Source: Diphasiastrum complanatum
Lineage: Eukaryota > Streptophyta > Lycopodiopsida > Lycopodiales > Lycopodiaceae
Reading direction: 5' to 3'
DNA length: 64,000 nt
NCBI GenBank assembly: GCA_029204225.1
Contig: CM055110.1
Span: 45,966,267 to 46,030,266 of the forward strand
Position numbers and translations under genes: made by a program. Position 1 is the stretch's first letter; each line of letters starts with the position of its first letter. Under the pieces are notes generated by a model. That model was not told the DNA's origin. It saw only the letters and a list, made by a program, of their open reading frames with translations, and did not search any database. Of this stretch, positions 1 to 13,000 are shown in pieces.

Positions 1-1909
1 TTACAAGCTGTACGATCTTGATACCCAGCAAATCTTGTATAGCCGAGATACAATCTTTATCGAGGATCAGTTTGTCGACCTCAAAGGCAAGGATACTGCC
101 CAAGAAGAACCTTCATCACCTGCCATTGACATGACAGTCCGAGATTTAGGCTCATGCATGTCTATCGTCAACCCACTTTGAGACAACGAATCATACGAAG
201 ATGTTGATGCTACCCAACAACAAGTCCAAGGAGCGGTTTATCAGTCGAATCTTCCCAGAAGATCAAGCCGAGTGCGCACATAGCCCACAAGGTATACGCA
301 TGAGTCTGCCTTTCTCTTGATGTAGGAACCGATGACAGTCGAAGAGGCACTTAGCCAACCAGACTCTAATCTCTGGAGAGAAGCCATGGACAGAGAGTAT
401 TCCTCTCTGATCAAGAATCAGACATAATTATTAGTCGAAGCTCCTATTGGCTGCAATATCATTGATTGCAAATGGATCTTTAAGATCAAATATAATGCCA
501 ACGGAGCAATCGATTGAAGGAAGGCTAGACTGGTAGCATGAGGATTCACCCAGATCTCAAATGTCGACTACAGTGAGACTTTTAGTCTAGTCATCAAACA
601 TTTGTCGATCCAAATGCTCCTGTCTTATGCTGCAGCTGCCAACCTCGAAGTACATGAACTTGATGTATAAACAACCTATCTGAATGGAGTTATACAAGAA
701 GATATCTACATGATCCAGCCCAAAGGATACGTTCTGGAAGGCATGAAGTATCATGTCTGTAAACTCCACAAAGCACTATACAGTTTGAAACAGTCTGCCA
801 GGGCTTGGTTTCAGAGGATCAATACATTCCTCATTGAACAAGGATTTAAACCAAGCACTGTTGATTGCGACATTTATTCGAAGTCAGTGCAGCAATCCTT
901 CATTATCATCACCTTGTACGTGGATGATACGTTGCTCTTAAGCAACAATACCAATATGGTTAAGGATTCGAAACAGATGTTGTTCTTAGAATTTGACATG
1001 ACTGATCTGGACGAAGCTCACTTCTGTTTGAGAATTCAAATCCACAAAAACAGAACAAATTGATTGATTTACATCACTGAACAAAGGTATCTTCATAATG
1101 CTCTTAACATATACAATTTGATGAATTGTAAATTAGCTCACTCACCAATGGATCCAAGCCTGCATTTGTCAAAGGACCAAAGTCCCCAGACCAAGCATGA
1201 AGAGGAGCAAATGAAAGAGTATCCGTATCAATTGATACTAGGATCTCTCATGTACGCAATGGTCTGTACAAGACCAGATATCTCTTTTGTTGTTAGCTCA
1301 CTCAGCCAATACATGGCTAATCCTGGCATTACCCATTGGAAGGCTCTCATTTGGGTCATAAGGTATATTCGAGCTACCATGGACCAATGCATCTACTATG
1401 GAGATGTCAGCAACGACAATCTTCATCAACTCAGTAAATATGCAAGTTGGGGAGGAGATGCAGACAATCGTAAGTCCACATATGGATTTACATTCTTCTT
1501 CAACGGTGGGCCTATTTTGTGGAACAGTTGTAAGCAAACCTCTATCGCACTTTCTTCTACTGAAGCACAATACATTGCTGCTTCTCAATCTATTAAGAAA
1601 GCATTTTGGTTGAGAAATTTGCTGTCAGACATCAATCTGTATCAGTACAGCCCTACAATTCTGTTTTGTGACAACCAAAGTGCTATTGCCTTCTCGGCCA
1701 ACCCTAGATTTCATTCCAGGAGTAAGCACATTGAGATTAGATATCACTACATCAGGGGCAAGGTTCTCAACAGAGAGGTGAGCTTAACGTACTGCAGAAC
1801 GTAGGACATGGTTGCAGACATCTTCACGAAAGCACTCAGTGTTAATGCACACAACAAATTCTGTGCATTGCTCAGTCTGAAGATCAAGGCATTCACGGAT
1901 CCAGATTAA
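1..1909 (+). pseudogene. Ty1/copia pol remnant (integrase tail, RT, RNase H)
   Basis: The window opens inside a copia integrase C-terminus: frame 2 reads YKLYDLDTQQILYSRDTIFI. In-frame stops follow at 179-181 and in the first part of the reverse transcriptase. The RT region includes IYMIQPKGY, SLKQSARAWF and the catalytic LYVDDTLLL at about 910-945. After a stop at about 1062, reading continues through RNase H (ALSSTEAQYIAASQSIKKAF, FCDNQSAIAF, FHSRSKHIEIRYHYIRGK). A further TAG at 1802-1804 interrupts the tail (MVADIFTKAL), which ends with TAA at 1907-1909. Domain order integrase-RT-RNase H is diagnostic of Ty1/copia. At least six stops make it non-functional. Confidence 0.92.
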
Positions 1910-1916
1910 GGGGGGG

Positions 1917-2347
1917 TGTTGGATTTATTACTTCTACTCTTCTTAAATCCCATTTTAATCTGTCTCATTCATGCTGCATATTTACTAACATTGTCGTGCG
2001 GCCTGCATATTTACACGCAAATTCACACAGACAAATAAAAGACGAAAGAATCACGGCACTGTGTTTTTCGTAGGCATGCGATTTCTTCCGCTATTATCTT
2101 GTGCTCTACTGCATTATTGACATGTATACATGATATACTTATTCTGATATAGCTCTTTGTTCTGCATTCAGATCCATGTTAATATTGCTATGCTTATTCT
2201 TCATTCTGTCTGATATTTCTAGTTGTTCTTTCTGGTAATTGACGACTAACATTTAGTCTTGTCTTTCGCAAATAATTCACGATTAATTATCAGTCAAGCA
2301 CAATCTAGCTCTTTGCAAATCATTCGTGACAATTGAAAAAACCGACA
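1917..2347 (+). repeat. 3' LTR of the copia remnant
   Basis: The pol stop is followed by the polypurine tract AAGGGGGGG (1908-1916) and then TGTTGGATTTATTA, a typical LTR start. A polyadenylation-like AATAAAAG lies near 2034. The right end is uncertain: CA dinucleotides end plausible LTRs at 2332 and 2347, and the 5' LTR lies outside the window, so the end cannot be checked by comparison. Confidence 0.65.
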
Positions 2348-4870
2348 TGTAAAACCCGGTTATTAGAGAAAAATCGGCACAAATTTGCCTTAGAATTGGG
2401 TCCCAACCCGTCCTAAAGTGGCTAGACACAGTTTAAAAGTAAGAAACTGACTTTCAAAAAAATCGTCAAAAATATTTTGTAGTCAAGTGTTGTAAGACCG
2501 AGCCAAAAGTGCCGATCTACCTAGAATTGGGTTCCAGCCCGTCCTAAATGAGGCTAGAGGAAATTTTGCGGCCTTAGAAATGGCCGGTAAATATTTTACG
2601 GTTTTTTAAAAAGTTGGCCAGTTGTAAAAAAATAGCCGGTATGACCGTGCTAAAATCTCACCATGTACTGAGTCCATTTTTACTAATATATGATCACTCA
2701 GTGTATTTTTCAGGGAAATCGTGTTGTCGTGGGAGACCTAGTCATGAATGCCAAAAAAGTCAACCACAGAAAAAAAAATCGAGAAAGAAAAGTTTCGGGT
2801 AAAAACGGGACCGGGTAATATGGATTCAGTGTCAAGGAGTCGCAGAAATCCTAACGGCAAAGTTTGGGCAATTTACGGACAATTAACGAAATGTGTGGGC
2901 CAAGTGGTTACCCAACAGGCCAAAAACCCAGACAAATGAGCAGTAGGCACACGACCTTTGAAAAATCGAAGGAAGGCCGAAAACACAGGTGACCAAAGAA
3001 AAACGAAGGCCGCCTACTAAAAAAAGGGGTTGAAAAAGGGCCTCACCCAAAATTTGATATTAAATGCCAAAACACCTTGGAGGCTAAAAAATTTGGGAGG
3101 TACACCCACTAGCCATTGACATTTTGGGCTTCTAGGGTGTACAAAAGGGGAAACTTGAATGGTCTCCCTAGCCTTTGACAAAAATGGCATCTTGGCTAGT
3201 TTTGGAAGAGGCCTTGAATGCACCACTCCCCCACTCTCTTATAGAGGCCACTAGGTTTACTATCAAATGGATTGAGGACAAATGGCAAAGAGAAATGGCA
3301 AAGCCTCATTTTGAAGGGGGACACTTGGGATTTACTATATAAGGAGGCCACTCTTTGTGTTAAGATATAGTTGACTGATAGTTGGAATTTTGGATAATGA
3401 GATGATGTTGATAGTTGCTAAGTTGAGAGTGGAGAGTTTGATGAGTTTGATGTGATAGTTTTGATGTAATGTTGGTTGAGAGTCTTTTTGATGAGAACTT
3501 GCTTGCTTGAGGATGCTTGGAAGTTAGTTCCATTTTGGTGTAAGTGATTGTGAATGGTGGTGCTCTATGTTAGGGTTGTTAAAATGTTAGTACTTGTGTA
3601 TGTTAGTACTTTTGTGTGTTAGTATTTTTAGGAGAGGGTATGTTTGAGAGTTGAGAGTTGTAGTTGTCTTGTGGTTTGGAAGTGATGTTACTTACTATGT
3701 TTGATTGCTCATATTGAGGAGTTGAGAGATTGTGGTTGTTTGTGTTGATTGCTTGGACCTCATTACTCTGGCTCTGATTTTTGCTACAAGGTTCATGACT
3801 ACAGTTTCCACGCAACGGCTACCTAATTGCACATTGAGGTGAGTTTTTAACTTGAACTTTCTTTATAGTCACTTCCATTTCTTGAAGTTCTGTTTGTAAG
3901 CTCTTAACTTAAATTGGAATGGAATGTGAGATGTGTAAGATAGGGTTTTATACTTTGAAGGAGGTTGTTATGAATGGTCTAGGGAAGTAAGTTTGTTGAG
4001 GGACTAATTACGTCAAGTTTTTCCGAGGTCCTATAGACTTAAGTGTTGCTGATGGTTGTAATTTTTAGTTGTACTCATTTACATTGGTGACTACTTGTAA
4101 GGTTTGGTAGTGAATCAGGTTTTTAAGCATGAGCTAGAGTTTAGTTGAGAATTATAGTAATGAATGTCATATGTTGTGGGGTTAATTAAGGGAAGGATTG
4201 ATTTTCGCTTATCGACGTTTAGTGAAAGCAAGAACGCTTGTAACCAGGGTTTATTAGCATGGTTTGGAAGTAATTATATGGATACAATTTTAAAAGGTGA
4301 ATGTGTTTTACTCTATGCTTGTTTAAGATAGAACTGATAGTTTAAACCGCAATAAACCGTCAAAGTTCAAGAGCGTTTTATTTTCATCATTTATGAAGCG
4401 TGTCAACTGGACCCGACCTCTGTGAAACACCAAAGCAGGCCGTCCACCATCCGTGGTTGAAAAACACCACCTTGGTTAAAGTGTCGCACTAGTCAAACAA
4501 TAAAGCATTGAATTATCCATCGAAGTATGCAGTTGGAGCAGTCTTCACCCAGCCAGGTGAGCACAAATTGGCAATGAGGGGCAAAATGCTAGACAAATAA
4601 TTAGTCGCGAAGAACTACAAAAATGCATACATTTTGAGACGAAGCTGAACGCAATAAGGGATAGTATTGATTCAGTATGAAAATGAAACAGAAGTAAATG
4701 AGTACAATAAGTTGCGGATCAAAGCCGCGTAATCTATGTTATCTCTGAACGGCTAAAATGAAAGTCTGAATTAATGCGCAATGCTGATAAACAGTGGCGC
4801 AATAGCAATCTCTAAAACAACTCTAAGAAGTGAGCGAGAATGCTCAGGAGTGTTCAAGCTCGCAGGCTTG
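2348..4870. other. Non-coding stretch, possibly a Ty3/gypsy-type LTR plus leader
   Basis: No coding sequence is recognised here. The stretch begins TGTAAAACCCGG, similar to the start of many plant gypsy LTRs. A TATATAAG box lies at 3336-3343, followed by a G/T-rich tract to about 3800. No second LTR copy, primer-binding site or target duplication was found, so the LTR reading is inference. From about 4340 onwards nothing is recognised. Confidence 0.3.
2388..2558. repeat. Diverged direct repeat
   Basis: A segment of about 39 bp around CCTTAGAATTGGGTCCCAAC (2388-2426) recurs in diverged form at 2520-2558 (CCTAGAATTGGGTTCCAGCC), about 130 bp away. It may be a repeat internal to an LTR. Confidence 0.6.
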
Positions 4871-4898
4871 AGAGAGAGAGAGAGACATAGAGAGAGAG
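4871..4898. repeat. (GA)n microsatellite
   Basis: Two GA runs are separated by CATA, directly beside the truncated end of the gypsy integrase. Confidence 0.9.
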
Positions 4899-4904
4899 CT
4901 AACT

Positions 4905-6385
4905 ATTCAAATGCTTGCTGGTCCAAAGTCATGTGTATACCCAGATGACCCGCACAGGGAACGTCATGACACTCATAAAGAATCATCTTCCTTTAACTCA
5001 TCATCCGCTAGTACACAAATTTTTCCATTACGAAATAGTAAACCACCTCGGATAGAGAACTGTTCCGCTATCTTCTTATCTTTCTTAAGAACCTGAGACC
5101 CCTGTGAGTAAATCTCTATTCCATTCTCATTTTTTTTTGTCTCCACCATCCAGTGAAAGATATAGATCAGTGGAAATCTGGGTGAATGAAAGCTCATTTA
5201 ATTCACCAATCCGACTTAGCGCATGCGCAACTTGGTTAGAGCTGCCCTTGACATATCGAATCTCATGATCAAATTTTTGCATAAGCTCAGCCCAGCGAGC
5301 TTTATGACCCCTCAAATCGTTCTAATTACAAAAGTACTTTAGAGGCTGGTGATCTGTATACACTATAAACTGACTACCATAAAGGTATGTGAAAAATGCA
5401 AAAATAAGCTTGGTAGAGGCCAAAAATCATGTATATAGGATGATTACACATGTGTGGAGCTTGTTCCCACGTGTAAAAATAGTGTACTTGTCATGTACCA
5501 TAATCATATAGGTTGTACATATGATTTAATTCAAGTTCTAGTGGCTAGAAAGGCCAAAAACTAGTTTTCTAGACATATGACACATGGCAGCAATCTATTG
5601 ATTGCATGAGCCACATCCTTTGGTTAGGTGTCATATCCCATGTGTAGAGGACAGCTCACATGTGTGGAATAAGCTGAAGTAGGCGAATTTTGACTTCTAG
5701 AAGATTTCCAAGTAGATCTCCATATAGAAGGAAAATGGACCAAAAGTGCCCAAAATATAAGGTTTTGTCCAAGTGTCAGTTTTGCATGATGAATCATCAT
5801 ATGACAAAGCACCTTCACACATGTGGGATCAGAGGGATGATGAGTACCACGAGCTCCAACTTATTGTACATATAGAGCCACATTTGGCCATAATCAATGT
5901 GAGACACCAATCTTGGTTTTGAAAGCAATTTTGAGTGATTCTCTCCATTTGTCTACATTTGTTTTGATTGTTTTGAGGATCTATCAATGTGTACTTGATT
6001 TTCAGGTTGGAGTCCATACTCAGACAGTTTCACACGTGTGAAACCATAAAGTACACTTACCTTCAATTAATGATTGTTCTTGTTAGGATTTTGTGTCTAG
6101 AATTGATCTAGATTGATCTTAATCTGAAGTAGATTGATAGATCAAGTAATCTGACAACCAATCCCTCTTGAGGATCAGATAAGGATCCACTCTTGGTCCT
6201 TTTTGTACTTTTTGCACAAGGTAATGCCTCCAAGTTTTAAGTGCATGAATCACAACAAATAAGTCTTTCTCGTAAGTTGTGTAACGCAACTGAGGCCCCG
6301 TGAGTTTCTTGCTTTCAAATGCTATCGGCCCATCCTCTTGTAGAAGAACTGCCCCTATTGCCAAATCACTTGCGTCAGTTTGCAA
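4905..6385 (-). pseudogene. Gypsy RNase H and start of integrase, split by an LTR
   Basis: RNase H begins at 6385 (TDASDLAIGAVLLQ) and runs to TWRHYL at about 6224. It resumes after the inserted LTR at 5382 (YGSQFIVYTDHQPLKYF), continues through KGSSNQVAHALSRI, and ends in an integrase H2C2 remnant near 4920. Removing the insertion and one target copy restores reading across the join. A stop in the YFCN*N stretch shows independent decay. Confidence 0.85.
5388..6218 (+). repeat. Solo LTR (copia-type) with AGGTA target duplication
   Basis: This 831-bp insertion starts TGTGAAAAATGC and ends TTTTTGCACA, so it is bounded by TG...CA. AGGTA at 5383-5387 and at 6219-6223 flanks it directly, and the gypsy RNase H frame is interrupted exactly there. 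Its ends resemble those of the copia LTR family at 8062 and 14044 (TGTGAAAAATTGCC start; TGGTCC...GTACTTTT...CACA end). It therefore looks like a related, longer LTR left by LTR-LTR recombination. Confidence 0.9.
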
Positions 6386-6411
6386 GATGTAAGGTATATG
6401 AGATTCACGAT

Positions 6412-7190
6412 CTATAGAATAGGAGCTGAATCAACCATTTGCTTGAGTTTCTCAAAGCATTGGTTCAATTCACCATTCCACTCAATAGGCTCACTAGGTT
6501 GACCTCTCTTTTTCTTTTTGTTAACTATGCCTTTAGTCAAATTATTTAAAGGTGCTGCTACTTTTGCATAATCTTCAATTGACTTACAAAAGAAAACTGT
6601 AAACCCAAGAAAAAATTTAGCCTCTCTAACCGTCTTCGGTATCGGCCACTCAAGCACTGTCTTGACCTTACTCTCATCAATCTCCAACCCACTACAATTG
6701 ATCTTATGACCGAGGTACAAGAAGTCATGCTTAAAGAACTCACATTTAGATTCTTTAGCATAAAGTTTCTCTCGCTTGAGAATATCTAGCACAGTCTTAG
6801 GGATGACTCAAATGCTCCTTCAGTTTCCTACTGTAGATGAGAATATCATCTAAGAATACAACCACAAACTTCCCTAGATAGGGACGAAAAAAATTGTGCA
6901 TCATCAGTTGGAACGTAGCTGGTGCATTCGTCAATCCAAAAGAAAGCACAAGAAATTCATAATGACCGAATCTCGTCCAAAAACCAGTCTTTTGCATGTC
7001 ATCCGGATGAATCCTAATTCGATGATTTGCAGTTCTAAGATCTATCTTTGTGAAGTATTTAGCTCCACCTAATCGATCTATCAGATCATCTATACAAGGC
7101 AAAGGATATTTATTTTTAATAGTTACCTTATTCAACCCCTTGTAGTCCACATCCATTTTTCTTTGATTTAAGAATAACAGGAGCACCCCA
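6412..7190 (-). pseudogene. Gypsy reverse transcriptase
   Basis: The minus-strand frames carry the RT fingers and palm (DYKGLNKVTIKNKYPLP, YFTKIDLRTANHRI, LTNAPATFQ). The active site is VVFLDDILIYS, a V-F-L-D-D form common in gypsy elements. The connection follows (CEFFKHDFLYLGH, AKFFLGF). A frameshift near 6795 divides it into two open stretches. Confidence 0.9.
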
Positions 7191-7649
7191 AGGCGACTTA
7201 CTTGGCTGAATATGACCCATCTTTAAGCAATTTTCAATTTGCTTAGTAATCTCTATCTCTTCTTTCGGAGAGAACCTATAACGTTATCTAGAAATAGGGT
7301 GACTACTTGGAATTAACTCTATCTTATGGTCTACCGATCTGGACAGCGGTATTCCATGAGGTAATTCTTTTGAAAATACATCCTTAAATTCAGACAGTAA
7401 CTTATTCTTTTCAATTTGCTCCTAATCTAAGTCTACAAAGTTAAGAATTCTTGACAATTCACAACTACTTAGATGCATTTCAGATAAATCCAAAATTGGC
7501 TTAGCAAATAAAGAATAAGCTCATATTGCGAATCAAAAATTTCCATTACATTAGCAAAAGAACTCATCCTAGATGGATGTACATATTTGTCTCCAAACAA
7601 AGTGACTATTTCTTTAGCTTCTTGAAAAGAGAGAACATGCTAAAACATC

Positions 7650-8061
7650 GAAATCAATTAACTCTCTATAATCTTGGATCCAAACTGGGAGCCTTGGAAC
7701 TTTAACATCCCATGTCTCCAACTCCGCACCAAAAGCTAGATATACTCGATATCTATGATTACTGGCTTCCTTTTTGAGGCCGAGTTTCTACACAAGGCCA
7801 GAGTTAATGAAATTATGAGTAGATCCACTGTCCACCAAAATACTAACTTCATGTCCATTCACAGTGCCTTTCAAATAAAATAAATCATTTGGCAAGAATG
7901 AAGTAATACTGATAGAACAATCGTACTCACAATTAATGTTATTAATTTCCAGTTTAAAATTTTCTTTACCTGGATCTCAATCACTTGAGCTATGCCTTTC
8001 TTTCGCTCAGGGCAAAATTTCATAACATGTCCAGGCTGACTACAATGGAAACACACATTGG
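7650..8061 (-). pseudogene. Gypsy gag zinc knuckle and protease
   Basis: The minus strand reads CFHCSQPGHVMKFC at about 8010-8053, a CX2CX4HX4C knuckle of the nucleocapsid part of gag. The aspartic protease follows at about 7670-7860, with the catalytic motif LVDSGSTHNFI. A stop lies after INSGLV. The rest of gag should lie upstream but was separated by the copia insertion at 8062. Confidence 0.82.
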
Positions 8062-9448
8062 TGTGAAAAATTGCCTACATTGGCAAATCTAGCCATGTAG
8101 AATATTGTATATTTTGTCAATATTTTTTGTTAGTCACTTGAATGGCCAAAGTGCCACTTGTCAATCCACACCTAATGTAGGTTACCACAAGTCAAGAGGA
8201 GTGGTTGTGTCCATTTGGTATGTGAAAAATTGCCTACATTGGCAAATCTAGCCATGTAGAATATTGTACATTTTGTCAATATTGTTTGTTGGTTACTTGA
8301 ATGGCCAAAGTGCCACTTGTACATACACACCTAAAGTAGGTTACCACGAGTCAAGAGGAGTGGTTGTGTCCATTGGTAGTGATTCCTACTTTGTAGGATC
8401 TGGACCATGATTTATGATCAGATTTGTACCTACCATGCACCTACCAAGCATGACTCTTGGATCTAGGCTAGGGTTTTCACATTAGGGCAAGAAAGTGGAG
8501 TCTACTTCCTTATTACATGCTGGATTTTCACCTAAATTAGCAAAAGAAGTGTGTTTGACTATGTATTCCCATTCTCCATAGTGAGAAGATAGAAACTTTT
8601 TGGAGCCTCAAGGAGAAACTCGAGTTTCCTCTCATTGTATGGTGATTACTCTTGATATCCAATGAAACCCAGCTTTGGCACTTTGTAAACATTGTCTATA
8701 GGTCGTACTACAGCCTTATTTCCACACGTGTGGAGTTGGATTACACTAATTGATCAATGCTTTGATTGTCTCTACTTGTCTCCTATCAAGCTGCTAAACT
8801 AGATCTTGTTTTCTGATGACTAGTTTATGATAGATTGTTTAACAAGCATACAATCACCTTGTGGATCATTCAAAGATCCATTTATGGTCCTTAGTACTGT
8901 ACTTTTCACATGGTAGTGATTCCTACTTTGTAGGACCTAGACCATGATTTATGATGATATTTGTACCTACCATGCACCTAGCAAGCATGACTCTTGGATC
9001 TAGGCTAGGGTTTTCACTTTAGGGCAAGAAAGTTGAGTCTACTTCCTTATTATATGCTGGATTTTCACCTAACTTTGCAAAGGAAGTGTCTTTTACTATT
9101 AATTTTCCATTCTCCATAGTGAGAAGATAGAAACTTTTTGAAGCCTCAAGGAGAAACTTGGATTTTCTCTCTTTGTATGATGATAGTGATTGAATCTAAT
9201 GAAACCCAGCTTTGGCACACTTCAAACTCTGTCTACAGGCCATACTACAGCCTGATTTTCACACGTGGGAACTCGTATTATAGTTTATGATCAATGATTT
9301 GATTGTTTCTACTTGTTTTCTATCAAACTGCTAAACTAGATCTTGTTTTCTATTGACTAGTATCTGATAGATCGTTCAACAAGCACACAATCAATCTTGT
9401 GGATCATTCAAAGGTCCATTTATGGTCCTTAGTACTATACTTTCAACA
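8062..9448 (+). repeat. Copia 5' LTR, interrupted
   Basis: The LTR starts TGTGAAAAATTGCCTAC and ends ACTTTCAACA immediately before the primer-binding site. Its two parts (8062-8220 and 8916-9448) are separated by a second LTR of the same family plus one TGGTA copy. Sequence either side of the break is continuous in the LTR consensus (CATTTGGTA then GTGATTCCTAC). Confidence 0.92.
8221..8910 (+). repeat. Nested solo LTR of the same copia family
   Basis: This 690-bp LTR (TGTGAAAAATTGCC to GTACTTTTCACA) lies inside the 5' LTR and is flanked by TGGTA at 8216-8220 and 8911-8915. No internal domain is present, so it is an insertion reduced to a solo LTR. Confidence 0.93.
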
Positions 9449-9463
9449 TGATATCAGAGCCAA
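9449..9463 (+). other. Copia primer-binding site
   Basis: TGATATCAGAGCCAA follows the 5' LTR directly. It matches the TGGTATCAGAGC core complementary to initiator-Met tRNA that primes many plant copia elements, with one change (TGG to TGA). Confidence 0.85.
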
Positions 9464-10089
9464 GTACAAGGCTATTGATCAGTATTTAAGACTAATCCAG
9501 TTTTAGCAGGTTTTTGGTGCAAAAAGCTAGTATTGGAAGGGCGAGCTGGTATCCTAGAATTGGTGAGGGGATTTGATCCCAAATTTCTTGTGGATCAAAA
9601 TACATACTGTTCACATGTGTGGGCAACTCTGAACCAGCATTTAAACCCCTATATTCATTGGATCACTGTAATTTCATCTGGAGTCAGCTTGATGTAATTT
9701 TTTGTGCAAATCCTAGCATAAGCTACCAAGATCACTTGCCATTAATAAGTTTTGGATTTGATTCATGATAACTAATTAATCTAGGCTGATTTCAGACCTT
9801 CTTAAAGTGGAAAACGGGTCTTGAAAGTACATCAAAGTGATAGAGAGAGAGAGAGATATAGAGTCATTCTAATGTCCAAAAATAGCCAAGATTGGCAAGA
9901 TTTGCTTGAGAGTAGTTTTCATTTCATCTTATCTTCATTCCAGCTTTGTGAGGGAGTGATAGAACTGTGATTACAAGTCCATCTGTTGGATTAGAAATCA
10001 AATTTGAGTGAAACACTGCAAGTAAGAAACCTTTGTGAGTTTCAAGTTCAACCAAATCTATATCTTGTGTGTAGAATTTCACTAGTAAG

Positions 10090-13000
10090 ATGAAATCGGT
10101 GGGAGCCTACCTTCTAGAAGCTAGTGAGAGGTTAAATTCTACCAATTATGCTATTTGGAAAGTGAGGATGGAGTCACTAATGTTGCTCCAGGATCTTTAT
10201 GAGTTTCTAATAGATGATGAGATGAACCTCTAGGTGCACAGGAATTAGTGAGATACAAGAAGAGGTCTAGGCTTGCACTTCACTGTATTAAGATTAATGT
10301 AAGAAATGATTTTTTAAGAGAAGTATCATCATGTAGGAGTGTTAAAGAGGCTTGGAAATATTTGAAATCTATCTATGAGTCTAGTAACACTTCGAGGGTT
10401 CTCATGCTTAGGAATCAGATTCTACAAAGCATGAAGACGAGTGATGAGAGTGCATAGGATTATGTGCTAAGAATCAAGTCTCTCAGTAGGGAGTTAGCTT
10501 CCATTGGAGAGAAGATTCAAGATAGTGAGCTTGTTCAGATTGTCCTCAATGGTCTAGGGAATGGCTTTACAAACTTGGTCCAAAGCTTTGCAATCCAAGA
10601 CACTTTGCCTACTATAGAAAAGCTACACAGTGTATTAGTGGCTGAAGAGTGTAGGATGATGCATACCAATGCAAGAATGAATGCTATTTCTCTGCATGAT
10701 GGTGATGAGAAAGCTAATTTCTCATTCAAAGGCAAGAAGAAGCACTTCAAGGAGACCAAGGAGGAGGATGAGGCTTCAAGCTCAAAGGGCAAGATCAAAG
10801 ACAAGTCCAAGTACAAATGTTTTTTCTGTGGAAATAAAGGACATTTTGCATCAGAATGTCTCAAGAAGAAGAAGGCACAAGAGAGCAAACAAAGCAACAT
10901 TGCACATCAGGAGGAGGAGGAGGATGAAGAGTCATCCTTGATGGTTTCCAACAAACCACCATCATCCAAGAGCAACACCAATGATTCTTGGTGGATTGAT
11001 AGTGGGGCTAGTTCTCACATGACATATCAAAAGGACATATTCTCCACTTTACTTTCTTACAATGATTTACATAGATCAATCTATATTGCAAGTAGTCAAG
11101 AATGTAAGATAAGTGGAATGGGAACAATTCCCTTGTATGTGGGATCATCCAAAAGGATGAATCTTGATAATGTTCTTTATGTTCCTAAGTTAACCAAGAA
11201 TTTGCTTAGTGTTGGCCAGTTAATGGATAATGGCCTAGATGTACAATTTAAGCATGGAGTTTGTTCCATCCTTAGAAATGATGAATGTATAGCCAAAGGC
11301 TTTAAGCAAGGTAGATTGTTTAAGCTTGATGCTAATGTTGCAGTGGAGAGTGTTAACTTGGCAAAGGTGGAGTTATCAAAGGTGGAACTGTGGCACAAAA
11401 GGTTGGGCCACCCCAACTACAAAGCCATGGAATCTATGGTTGCAAAGGAGCTTGCAGTTGGACTCCCCAAGCATTTGTCAAAGAGTGGGAAGAGATGTGA
11501 AGCATGCAGCCTCTCAAAGGCTCACAAACTACCCTTCTCAAGATCTACATCAAGATCAAACTCTCCTCTTGAACTCATCTATTCGGATCTTCATAGTTTT
11601 TCACATGAGTCTAATGGTGGTGCCAAGTACTATGTAATCTTCATTGATGACTATTCTAGATTTTGTTGGATGTACCTCTTGTCTAGCAAATCAATGGTGT
11701 TTGATTCTTTTGTAAAGTTCAAGACTTTGGTAGAAAATCAACTTAGTACCAAGATTAAGGTATTAAGGAGTGATAATGGAGGTGAATATATCTCCAATAA
11801 GTTGATTGACTTTTGTAGTTCTAATGGCATAAAGAGGGAGTTGTCATGTCCATACACCCCTCAACAAAATGGAGTGAGTGAGAGAAGAAATAGATCTCTT
11901 TGTGAGTGTGCTAAGGCCTTAAGGCTAGATGCTTCTCTATCCAAACCATTTTGGGGTGAAGCAATAACTTGTGCTAACTACTTGTGCAATAGATTGCCAA
12001 ACCAAGCCATTGGAGGAATCACACCATTTGAAGCTCTATTTGGAGAGAAGCCCAATCTCAAGGATCTCAAAGTTTTTGGATCCACTTGCTATGTACACCA
12101 ATCCTTGGATAAGAGAAGGAAGGATGATGCAACATCCATCAAAGGCATCTTTGTGGGATATGGTGAGAATATCAAAGGTTATAGAGTCTTCAATCCCATC
12201 ACTAGCAAGGTGATAGTGAGTAGGGATGTTATTTTTTATGAAGGACATGCTTGTGATTTGGATGATAATGCTACTAATCATCTTGATGCCAAGGATCATG
12301 CTAGGATCTAGGAGGAGCTTCCAAGTGAAGAAGAGCTTGAGGATCCACCTCAAGATGCAAGAACTCCAAGAACTTCAAGAAGATCTACAAGGGCAAGATC
12401 CAAGCGATTGAGACTCACCTATGATGGTCAAGGTGATCAAAGGGAAGGCTCATCATCTTTCACATGTTACACCTTTCTTACTTTAATGTTAGATGAGCCA
12501 ACATGCTATGAAGATGCTTGTAAGTCTAAAAGTTGGATGGATGCTATGCAAGTAGAGTATGATGCTCTTATTGAAAATCATACTTGGGATCTTGTGGATC
12601 TTCCTCAAGGGAAGAAACCTCTTGATTGCAAGTGGGTATTTAGATTGAAGTATAATCAAGATGGATCAATAAGCAAGCATAAAGCTAGGCTTGTTGCCAA
12701 AGGTTTTTTACAAACCAAAGGCATTGATTATGATGAGACTTTTGCTCCTGTGGCTAAGCTTGTTACTATCAGGTTGATCATTAGTCTTGCTACAACCTTC
12801 AATTGGGAGCTATTCCAACTTGACTTCACAAATGCATTCCTCAATGGTTATTTGGAGGAAGAGATCTACATGAGGCAACCCGAGGGCTTCATCAAGGCAA
12901 AGCATGAAGGAAAGGTGTGTTTTTTGAAGAAGAGCCTTTATGGGCTCAAGCAAGCACCTAGAGCATGGTACTCTAGGCTAAACCCTTTTCTCATTTCCAT

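Larger units (their letters stand above)
4905..8061 (-). mobile_element. Degraded Ty3/gypsy retrotransposon, truncated at both ends
   Basis: On the minus strand the domains run gag zinc knuckle, protease, RT, RNase H and the beginning of integrase, which is gypsy order. The 5' side stops at 8061, where a copia LTR has landed directly upstream of the knuckle. The 3' side ends within the integrase H2C2 zinc finger (HDVPCAGHLGIH at about 4920-4955). The integrase core, the 3' LTR and most of gag are absent. A solo LTR splits the RNase H. Many stops and frameshifts are present. Confidence 0.88.

Noticed and set aside
10535-10900. 121-codon minus-strand ORF
   Set aside because: It lies opposite the copia gag/zinc-knuckle frame, and its own sequence has no motif.
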